Assembly (NCBI GenBank): GCA_937894535.1
Contig: CALBHI010000224.1
Location: 1 to 11,169, forward strand
Reading direction: 5' to 3'
Source of the DNA: an uncultured Verrucomicrobiota bacterium
Lineage (GTDB): Bacteria; Verrucomicrobiota; Kiritimatiellia; CAIVKH01
Length of the DNA stretch: 11,169 bases
Shown here: piece after piece, positions 6,202 to 11,169 of the stretch
Position numbering within the stretch: the first letter of the stretch is position 1
Layout of the letters: each line of letters starts with the position of its first letter
Program-made: the position numbers and the translations under genes
The notes under the pieces: generated by a model
Database searches by the model: none
Seen by the model: the letters and a program-made list of their open reading frames with translations, nothing else
What the model was told of the DNA's origin: nothing

Positions 6202-7028
6202 TGCACACCCGATTGTCCAATCCCTGGAACCCGCGCCGCGACGGCTGTCCAATCCCTGGACAAACCGCCGCGCGCGGCTTCACCCTCGTCGAGTTGCTCG
6301 TCGTTGTCGCGATCCTCGCCGTGCTCGCCGGCCTGATGGCGCCATCGCTCGCCGGAGCCCGCCGCGCCGCCGCCACCGCCGCCTGCGCCAGCAACCTGCG
6401 CCAGCTCGCCCTCGCCAACCACGCCTACGCCGCCGGCCACGGCACCTTCGTCGCCGCCGCGTCCGATATCTGGAGCAGCAACCTCCAGCGCTGGCACGGT
6501 GCGCGCAGCAAGGCCAGCCAGTCGTTCGATGCCGCACGCGGACCGCTGGCCGAGTACGTGGACGAGCGCGGTTGGATCAAGCAATGCCCGTCCTTCCGCA
6601 ATCCCGCTCCGGGGTTCGAGGCCGGCTGCGGCGGGTATGGTTACAATGCCGCCGGGGTCGGCTCGCAAGCCTACCTGCTCGGCACCTACCTTGGCGCGGC
6701 CTCCGGCATGGCTCCCGAGCAGATCGCCGATCCGGCCGGCACGGTGATGTTCGCCGACACCGCCTACGCGGAAACCCGGCGAGGCGTAACGCGGCTGCTC
6801 GAGTATTCCTTCGCCGAACCGTATCGGCTCATCGCCGACAACCGCCCCGCCGAAGCCTACCCGGCCATGCCCTCGCTGCACTTCCGCCACGACGGCCATG
6901 CCAATGTCGCCTGGGCCGACGGCCACATCTCCCGCGAACCGCTCGCGCATTCCCGTTCCGCCCTGCATCAGCAGCACCAGCTCGGATGGTTCGGCCCCGC
7001 CGATAATTCCCGCTTTGATCCCTACTGA
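6201..7028 (+). CDS. H-X9-DG type pseudopilin-like protein
   Basis: This 275-residue protein has a type IV prepilin leader. The peptidase site is RG|FTLVE, with cleavage after G26, E31 as the conserved Glu+5 of the mature protein, and a hydrophobic helix at ~27-50. Family features follow in order: CASNLRQLALA (62-72), C129-P with C143, GYGYN (145-149), a late MFADT and H230-x9-D240-G241, the H-X9-DG motif of the large Planctomycetes/Verrucomicrobiota pseudopilin family. These proteins are inner-membrane anchored and linked to type II secretion-like or pilus systems; individual roles are mostly unknown. The ATG overlaps the stop of the propeller gene (TGATG), so translation is probably coupled and both genes share the cobalamin riboswitch. 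The frame is open upstream to 6030 but only shadows the previous gene. The leader is unusually long and is encoded by a duplicated 15-base sequence. Confidence 0.88.
   Translation: MHTRLSNPWNPRRDGCPIPGQTAARGFTLVELLVVVAILAVLAGLMAPSLAGARRAAATAACASNLRQLALANHAYAAGHGTFVAAASDIWSSNLQRWHGARSKASQSFDAARGPLAEYVDERGWIKQCPSFRNPAPGFEAGCGGYGYNAAGVGSQAYLLGTYLGAASGMAPEQIADPAGTVMFADTAYAETRRGVTRLLEYSFAEPYRLIADNRPAEAYPAMPSLHFRHDGHANVAWADGHISREPLAHSRSALHQQHQLGWFGPADNSRFDPY
6214..6262 (+). repeat. duplicated TCCAATCCCTGGA quasi-palindrome
   Basis: The 15-base sequence TGTCCAATCCCTGGA occurs at 6214-6228 and again at 6246-6260, 32 bases apart. The second copy extends to a perfect inverted repeat, TGTCCA (6246-6251) and TGGACA (6257-6262), around ATCCC. 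Both copies lie inside the prepilin leader coding region. From memory, short palindromes of the TTCCAAT...TGGAA kind are frequent in Verrucomicrobiota; I cannot confirm this here. Confidence 0.75.
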
Positions 7029-7115
7029 TCCGCACCCGTTCCACCCGCGCGGACACCGCAAAAATCACCCCCCTTTCAAGCTTGCCCCAAGCCCCCCGGG
7101 TGCCTACATTGTCGG

Positions 7116-7143
7116 GGAATTTTCAAACAAACCGCACCTCTCG
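7116..7143 (+). promoter_or_regulatory. possible ECF-sigma promoter upstream of the PUR-domain gene
   Basis: GGAATTT (7116-7122) and TCTCG (7139-7143) are 16 bases apart. This approximates the E. coli sigma-E pattern GGAACTT-N16-TCTGA. It lies ~45 bases before the start of a gene followed by an ECF sigma factor, so autoregulation is plausible. An imperfect inverted repeat (ACCGCAC 7131-7137 with GTGTCGGT 7144-7151) overlaps the -10 part. A sigma-70-like -10 (TATAAC, 7151-7156) is an alternative but has no good -35. Confidence 0.3.
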
Positions 7144-7174
7144 GTGTCGGTATAACGTATTACATCATGTTTTC

Positions 7175-7180
7175 AGGGAG
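7175..7180 (+). promoter_or_regulatory. ribosome binding site deciding a GTG start
   Basis: AGGGAG ends 8 nt before the GTG at 7189. The alternative ATG at 7204 has no purine-rich stretch at a suitable distance, so the GTG is preferred. Confidence 0.65.
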
Positions 7181-7188
7181 ACAGGGTC

Positions 7189-7413
7189 GTGGACGATTTA
7201 ATCATGAGCGATCGTATTCAGATCGAGCGCAAACAGTTCTTTTTTGATCTCAAGGAAAACCCGCGTGGCCGCTTCTTGCGGATCACCGAGGATGTTGGCG
7301 GCCGGCGTGACACCATCATCATTCCATCCACCGGGTTGGAGCAGTTCATGGACGTGATCAGCCGGGCCATCAAGGTCAACCAGGAAGCCGGCGAAGTCAT
7401 CGCCGCGGAATAA
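7189..7413 (+). CDS. PUR-domain (PurA-like) DNA/RNA-binding protein
   Basis: A 74-residue protein with the pattern of a single bacterial PUR domain: ERKQFFFDLKENPRGRFLRI (residues 13-32), then ITED, a GG turn, RDTIIIPSTGLEQF and a C-terminal helix FMDVISRAI. Bacterial PUR proteins, known from spirochaetes (BpuR) and Bacteroidetes, are small dimers that bind single-stranded DNA and RNA and act as regulators. The size and the aromatic FFFDLKE strand fit. The GTG start is chosen because of the AGGGAG ribosome binding site; an ATG start five codons in (7204) would remove no domain residues. It precedes the ECF sigma factor by 52 nt on the same strand and may be cotranscribed. Its specific targets are not visible from sequence. 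Confidence 0.82.
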   Translation: MDDLIMSDRIQIERKQFFFDLKENPRGRFLRITEDVGGRRDTIIIPSTGLEQFMDVISRAIKVNQEAGEVIAAE

Positions 7414-7456
7414 GGGATCGCCGATCCGGTGGGCGGTGGCGTGTCCGGGGAATGAC

Positions 7457-7461
7457 GGGAG
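7457..7461 (+). promoter_or_regulatory. ribosome binding site for the sigma factor
   Basis: GGGAG lies 4 nt before the ATG at 7466. It supports this start over the in-frame GTG at 7436, which would add ten residues with no sigma-factor character. Confidence 0.55.
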
Positions 7462-7465
7462 CATC

Positions 7466-8074
7466 ATGACACAACGGGAGCCTACACCGCCGGACCTCAC
7501 CGAGGAAACGAGCGACCGGGAACTGGTGGCCCGCGCCCAGCAACGGGATGCCGCCGCCTACGACGAACTCGTCCGCCGCTACTATAAACGCATCTACGCG
7601 CTGCTCTACAACATGACCTCCAACAAGGAGGACGCCGAGGATCTGATCCAGGACGTGTTCGTCAAGGCGTACGATGCCCTGCAGCGGTTCAAGGGCGACT
7701 CCTCGTTCTACACCTGGGTTTACCGCATCGCCGTCAACCGCGCGATCAACTACGTCAAGCGCCGCAACAAGCGCGCCGGCCTCAGCCTCGATGACATGGA
7801 TGGCGGCGTCGAGCGCGACAAGGCTTATGTCGAGCTGTCCTCGAAGGAATCCCCGTTCCGCGATGCCACCCTGTCGGAGCTGCAGGAAAAATTGAACGAA
7901 GCCCTGCAGAAGCTGTCCGACAAACATCGAGCGGTCGTCGTCCTCCACGACATCGAGGGCGTCCCGCACGAGGAGATCTCGAAAATGCTCGGGGTTTCCT
8001 CGGGAACCGTGCGGTCGCGGTTGTTTTACGCACGGCAGCTCCTGCAGTCGGAACTAGCGGAATATGCGCCATGA
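7466..8074 (+). CDS. ECF-type RNA polymerase sigma factor (RpoE-like)
   Basis: A 202-residue group 4 sigma factor that would direct RNA polymerase to a stress- or envelope-related set of promoters. Sigma region 2 spans ~28-103: AAYDELVRRYYKRIYALLYN, the core-binding DAEDLIQDVFVKAY (57-70) and the -10-recognising FYTWVYRIAVNRAINYVKRR (81-100). A linker of ~35 residues follows. Region 4 spans ~137-192, with LSDKHRAVVVLHDIEG and a helix-turn-helix around HEEISKMLGVSSGTVRSRL that reads the -35 element. Length and motif order are normal for the family. The stop overlaps the next gene in ATGA, the usual arrangement for a sigma factor and its antagonist. The regulon is unknown. Confidence 0.95.
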   Translation: MTQREPTPPDLTEETSDRELVARAQQRDAAAYDELVRRYYKRIYALLYNMTSNKEDAEDLIQDVFVKAYDALQRFKGDSSFYTWVYRIAVNRAINYVKRRNKRAGLSLDDMDGGVERDKAYVELSSKESPFRDATLSELQEKLNEALQKLSDKHRAVVVLHDIEGVPHEEISKMLGVSSGTVRSRLFYARQLLQSELAEYAP

Positions 8075-8658
8075 ATGAGAGTGAACTGAAGACCTATTGC
8101 CTCGAACACGCCGGAGAAACCCTCCCCCCTGACGCGCAGGCCCTCCTGCAACGCGACCCCGCCCTCCAGGCCGACGTCGCCCGCCTCATCGCCGTTCGCA
8201 ACCTCATCTCCCTCAAGCGCTATGAGCAGCCTTCCGACGCCGCCATGGAGCGATGCCTGCGCGCGGTGAGCCAGCAGATCCGTCAGGAACCCGCGGGCTG
8301 GGCCTCCCGCCTGCGCGCCTGGTTCGTCTTCGAGCACCCGGCCCTCGCCTATGGCACGGCCGCTCTGGCCCTGATCGCCGTCACCGCCCTCGTCCTCCCG
8401 CGCGATCCCGCGACCGCTCCGTTGGCCGTGCTCGATGAGTCCATTCCGGCCGACGTCCTGCCCGAGCCGGTGTTGCTGGCCGTGGACGAACCCGATGCAT
8501 CGGACATCGCCCCGACCATCGCCGCCGCCGAGGCTGCCTTCCCGAATTTCGATAAGCCGATCATCTTCCTGCGCAGCGAAAGCACCAACCTCCAGCCCTC
8601 GGTGCCGCGGTTGCAGATCGGTCCGGGTCAGGTTGTTCCGGTCAGCTTCGAATACTGA
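8071..8658 (+). CDS. single-pass membrane protein, probable anti-sigma factor
   Basis: A 195-residue protein with a ~90-residue cytoplasmic N-terminal part, one membrane helix (~91-110, ALAYGTAALALIAVTALVL) and an ~85-residue outer part rich in D, E, P and A. Its start overlaps the sigma-factor stop (ATGA), and the layout matches membrane anti-sigma factors that hold an ECF sigma at the membrane until a signal triggers release. The N-terminal part is helical and short on motifs. The HxxxCxxC zinc site of the ZAS class is not present (cysteines only at 10 and 62), so it would be a zinc-free or divergent antagonist. The role rests on gene order and topology, not on recognisable family motifs. 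Confidence 0.65.
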   Translation: MNESELKTYCLEHAGETLPPDAQALLQRDPALQADVARLIAVRNLISLKRYEQPSDAAMERCLRAVSQQIRQEPAGWASRLRAWFVFEHPALAYGTAALALIAVTALVLPRDPATAPLAVLDESIPADVLPEPVLLAVDEPDASDIAPTIAAAEAAFPNFDKPIIFLRSESTNLQPSVPRLQIGPGQVVPVSFEY

Positions 8659-8668
8659 TCAACCGCCG

Positions 8669-8680
8669 CGCCGACCGGCG
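8669..8680. terminator. small hairpin between convergent genes
   Basis: CGCC (8669-8672) and GGCG (8677-8680) pair around GACC in the 29-base gap between the convergent anti-sigma and PP-loop genes. There is no T run on either side, so any shared termination is only suggested by position. Confidence 0.2.
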
Positions 8681-8687
8681 TGGTGCG

Positions 8688-10064
8688 TCACATTCCAGCC
8701 AGCCGGCGGATCGCCCGTCCCGCCAACGCCGCCGGCGCCTTCCACCGGTAACGCGTGAAAAATCCCGCGAGTTCCTCTGGCGCCTGCCGTTGCAGGGCGG
8801 CGAGCAGCGCACCCGGATTGCGCCGTCCGGTTTCCGCGATCAGCTCCCCGGCATGATCGGCGAGCCATTGCGCGGTGAACGGATCGCGTGCCAGGTCCCG
8901 GGCCAGCGCATCCGCGTGCGGCGGTGCAACGCCGGCCTGGCAGCGCGCGAGCGCTTGCTCCCACGCCCGGATGGCCGGATGGTCTCCCCGCCCGAGCGAA
9001 CGCGCCCGCTGGATGTTCTCCATGGCAAACCACGCGTGCAACGGATTGAGCGGCTCGCGGGCGATGACCTCCGGCGAGAGCGGTTCTGGAAACGTCGGCG
9101 AACGGTCCAGTGCATCGGCCAGCCACAGCGCAGTCATCGTGCGCAGGCACTTGTTGCACCGCCCGCAATTCAATCCCGTCGCCGGCATGCGCCAGCACAC
9201 CCGCAACCGCTCGCGCGCATAATCCCATCGGGCCAGTTCGAATACCTTGTCGATGCGCGGGGTGGTCGCGCCATCGACCACCATCTCCATCGCCTCGGTG
9301 GACAACAGCGGATCGGTCAGCACCGTCGTCCCGCACGGAACGAAATCCGCATAGGTGTTGCTGGAGGCGACGAGCATGCGGCCAACCGATCCCTCCAGCA
9401 GGTACGCCGCCGCGCCGAGGGCGATGCCGCACTGGTCGCCCCACCAGACATACCGGTCGGTGAAGCTGCGCAGGTTGGTCTGGATCACCGCCAGGTCGCG
9501 CCGCAATTCCGAGGCGATCGTCCGCAGGTAATCCTCGACGACGAAGCGGTGGTCGGTTCGCTCGAGGTCGAGGTCGTAGCCGTGCAGCATCACCAGCGTG
9601 GACACATCGTTCAGGTTGCGGCGCAGCGTGTGGAATCCATCGACGCCGCCCGAGAAAAAGGCCGCCGTGCCGGACGCTGCCGCGACCGGCGAAACGTCGG
9701 CGCACGGCGCATCGATCGGGATGATGTGCAGCGACGGAAACCAGGCATGGAAGATCGTTTGGAAGTCGACAAGGTTGTTCAGCAGGCCTCGCGAAACCGG
9801 AGCCTCGATGCGCACCGGCAGCCCCATGGCCATCGCCGGCAGCAGCACCGAGGCCAGCGCGGTGTTGCCGTCGCCCGAGCGCAACCGGATCGGCAATGAA
9901 CTTGTCCAGGTGATGGTCTGGAGCAGGCTGTCGCGCCCGCCCGGTCGCTTGAGCCAGACATCAAACCGGTACCCGTGATCGCCTCCCGGGGCCTCGTACA
10001 ACGACGGGCCGGGGATGAACAGCGAGCAGCCCGGTTCGCCCGGCGGATGGAAGGTCACGCTCAC
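8688..10064 (-). CDS. PP-loop ATPase-like protein with QueC-like cysteine cluster (copy A)
   Basis: A 458-residue protein of the adenine-nucleotide alpha-hydrolase (PP-loop) type. The nucleotide loop reads FFSGGVDGFHTL (SGGVDG at 138-143), close to SGGxDS but with glycine for the last serine. The middle has VMLHGYDLDL, VIQTNLRS, VASSNTYADF and LTDPLLSTEAMEMVVDG. C290, C300, C303 and C306 (C-x9-C-x2-C-x2-C, in NCGRCNKCLRTM) recall the zinc site of 7-cyano-7-deazaguanine synthase QueC. The first ~130 residues and last ~150 carry no motif I know. The start is a GTG in a GTGA overlap with the upstream gene, and GGAGGG lies 8 nt before it; the open frame further upstream only shadows copy B. Homologues of this pattern are, as I recall, annotated hypothetical. 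An ATP-dependent adenylation or amidation reaction is possible, but the substrate is unknown. Confidence 0.72.
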   Translation of the reverse strand: MSVTFHPPGEPGCSLFIPGPSLYEAPGGDHGYRFDVWLKRPGGRDSLLQTITWTSSLPIRLRSGDGNTALASVLLPAMAMGLPVRIEAPVSRGLLNNLVDFQTIFHAWFPSLHIIPIDAPCADVSPVAAASGTAAFFSGGVDGFHTLRRNLNDVSTLVMLHGYDLDLERTDHRFVVEDYLRTIASELRRDLAVIQTNLRSFTDRYVWWGDQCGIALGAAAYLLEGSVGRMLVASSNTYADFVPCGTTVLTDPLLSTEAMEMVVDGATTPRIDKVFELARWDYARERLRVCWRMPATGLNCGRCNKCLRTMTALWLADALDRSPTFPEPLSPEVIAREPLNPLHAWFAMENIQRARSLGRGDHPAIRAWEQALARCQAGVAPPHADALARDLARDPFTAQWLADHAGELIAETGRRNPGALLAALQRQAPEELAGFFTRYRWKAPAALAGRAIRRLAGM

Positions 10065-11169
10065 CGGGACGTCCCTCCGGCGCGGAACCGGCGCGCCCAC
10101 GCCTGCCGCACGAGCTTTGGCCACAGGTCGAGCACCGCAGCGTCGAGACCGCCGCGCACCTCGTGCGGATCGGCCAGCGGCAGGGCGAGATCGAGCAGGT
10201 GTTCCGCCTGGTCGTGCACCAAGGAGGACCAGGCGGGCGAGGCCTGCCAGCGCGGATACGCGTCGGTGATCGAGGCCAGCGGACCTTTTGGCCAAACCGC
10301 GCGCGACCGGAGGATCAACGAGGTCAGGGCGCGTTGCAGGTCCGGATCTGCGCCCCGTTCCTTCAAGGTTCTCAACATGGTCAGGTGGTAGGTGATCTTG
10401 ACTTCGCTAAGACCGCTGAACGGGATGGTGGTGGCGGCCAGGCGTTCAAGGTCGAAGGGGGCGTCGAAGGCTGGTTGGGCCAGATCAAGTGCACCGCACA
10501 TCCGGAAAGCGGCGAGGGAACGCAGGCATTTTTCGCAGACGCCGCAGTTGCGTCCGCCCCGAAAGTCCGACGTCAGACGGCTCATGCATACCTGTAGCCG
10601 GGGGAGAACCCACGGGTGGTTTTCGGCCAGCCAGGCGGCCTTCTCGTGCCGGTACGTGTCCATGCTGTCATTGATCAGGTGCACCGCGGCGGCGCTGAAC
10701 ATCGGGTTCAGCAACGGATTGTATTTGGTGGCCACCCGGCACCGCTGGAGTTCCGCGTACGACAGGTCACCACCGAGCCGCAGGCCGGCGCACACCGGTT
10801 GCAGCAGGTGGGCCAGGCCATACGGGGCCAAGGCATACGCCTCGTCCCAGCGGCCACCCAGATCACGCACCAATACCTGGCGCAGGTTGGAGTCGATCTC
10901 GATCAGATCCACTCCCGCCACGTGCGCGCTGTCCTGAAGCCATTCGCTCACCGTCGCCTTGTAGTCCGGATCCGGGGCGATCTGGTCGATGCCGTGCAGA
11001 TGCACCATGTACCGCGTCGTATTCCGGTTGCGCAACAGGGTATGCCAGCCATCGATACCGCCACCGAAGGCGGCCGCGAACGGATGACCCGGCAACGCTG
11101 GCGGGAGCGGCGACATCACCTCATCGGCGCGGATGCGGATCCGGCGCAAGCCGTCAAACGACGGGTGCG
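10061..11169 (-). CDS. PP-loop ATPase-like paralogue (copy B), N-terminus beyond the window
   Basis: At least 368 residues are visible. The frame stays open to the window edge, starting HPSFDGLRRIRI, so the gene begins outside; the TTG at 11149 is unlikely to be the start. The organisation matches copy A: a loop AFGGGIDGWHTLLRN (11048-11065 encodes GGGIDG), HLHGIDQI, EIDSNLRQ, LLNPMFS, and a cysteine cluster C-x13-C-x2-C-x2-C encoded at 10526-10588 (NCGVCEKCLRSL). Here the loop has lost both serines of SGGxDS, so ATP hydrolysis may be impaired and the protein may serve a partner or binding role. Its stop overlaps the GTG start of copy A, which implies coupled translation and perhaps a heteromeric complex. 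Function is unknown. Confidence 0.7.
   Translation of the reverse strand, partial: HPSFDGLRRIRIRADEVMSPLPPALPGHPFAAAFGGGIDGWHTLLRNRNTTRYMVHLHGIDQIAPDPDYKATVSEWLQDSAHVAGVDLIEIDSNLRQVLVRDLGGRWDEAYALAPYGLAHLLQPVCAGLRLGGDLSYAELQRCRVATKYNPLLNPMFSAAAVHLINDSMDTYRHEKAAWLAENHPWVLPRLQVCMSRLTSDFRGGRNCGVCEKCLRSLAAFRMCGALDLAQPAFDAPFDLERLAATTIPFSGLSEVKITYHLTMLRTLKERGADPDLQRALTSLILRSRAVWPKGPLASITDAYPRWQASPAWSSLVHDQAEHLLDLALPLADPHEVRGGLDAAVLDLWPKLVRQAWARRFRAGGTSR
10074..10079 (-). promoter_or_regulatory. ribosome binding site deciding the copy A start
   Basis: On the minus strand GGAGGG lies 8 nt before the GTG at 10064-10062, inside the 3' end of copy B. It fixes the start of copy A and supports translation in the overlapping arrangement. 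Confidence 0.7.

Noticed and set aside
3865..6252. A 795-codon open frame on the minus strand opposite the propeller gene
   Set aside because: It spans the cobalamin riboswitch and the 3' end of nnrDE, has low-complexity Gly/Val/Arg/Glu composition and no motif. The plus-strand gene has a signal peptide, ribosome binding site and recognisable domains. It is an artefact of GC-rich third positions.
8790..9899. A 369-codon plus-strand open frame opposite PP-loop copy A
   Set aside because: Arg/Gln-rich shadow without motifs; the minus-strand frame has the SGGVDG loop and the cysteine cluster.
10065..10295. 77-codon upstream extension of PP-loop copy A
   Set aside because: It is a shadow of the C-terminal part of copy B, whereas the GTG at 10064 has GGAGGG at 8 nt and a GTGA overlap.

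Overview
The window is GC-rich bacterial DNA with tightly packed genes, many joined by 1-4 bp stop/start overlaps. Its character points to Verrucomicrobiota, perhaps the Opitutales. The signs are an H-X9-DG type pseudopilin, a secreted protein ending in a 'YQLQ...W' C-terminal module that I associate with this phylum, a small PUR-type nucleic-acid-binding protein, and a 'TCCAATCCCTGGA' quasi-palindrome. This assignment is inference; there is no rRNA or other phylogenetic marker here.

Layout, left to right. (1) 1-527 (+): the 3' end of a sugar/glycerol-phosphate ABC transporter ATPase (MalK/UgpC type). (2) 584-4013 (+): an operon-like trio of a membrane-anchored protein with two degenerate GGDEF domains, pdxJ (vitamin B6 synthesis) and a fused nnrE-nnrD (NAD(P)HX repair), joined by ATGA overlaps. 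(3) 4148-7028 (+): a cobalamin riboswitch with a recognisable P1 helix and B12 box, followed by a secreted beta-propeller protein with an 'FENGF' domain, then a pseudopilin-like protein joined to it by a TGATG overlap. This looks like a vitamin-B12-regulated surface or export unit, and the propeller protein resembles in outline the BtuG-type corrinoid-binding proteins of Bacteroidetes. (4) 7189-8658 (+): a 74-aa PUR-domain protein, an ECF sigma factor and a single-pass membrane protein that is probably its anti-sigma factor; a sigma-E-like promoter candidate lies upstream. (5) 8688-11169 (-): two overlapping paralogous genes for PP-loop ATPase-like proteins with a QueC-like four-cysteine cluster and altered SGGxDS loops. 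The upstream member runs off the window.

The parts most worth following up are the B12-riboswitch/propeller/pseudopilin unit, the tandem PP-loop pair of unknown substrate, and the catalytically dead double GGDEF protein fused by overlap to pdxJ. No tRNA, rRNA, CRISPR array, insertion sequence or integration site was seen, and no stretch longer than 300 bases lacks a gene or riboswitch.
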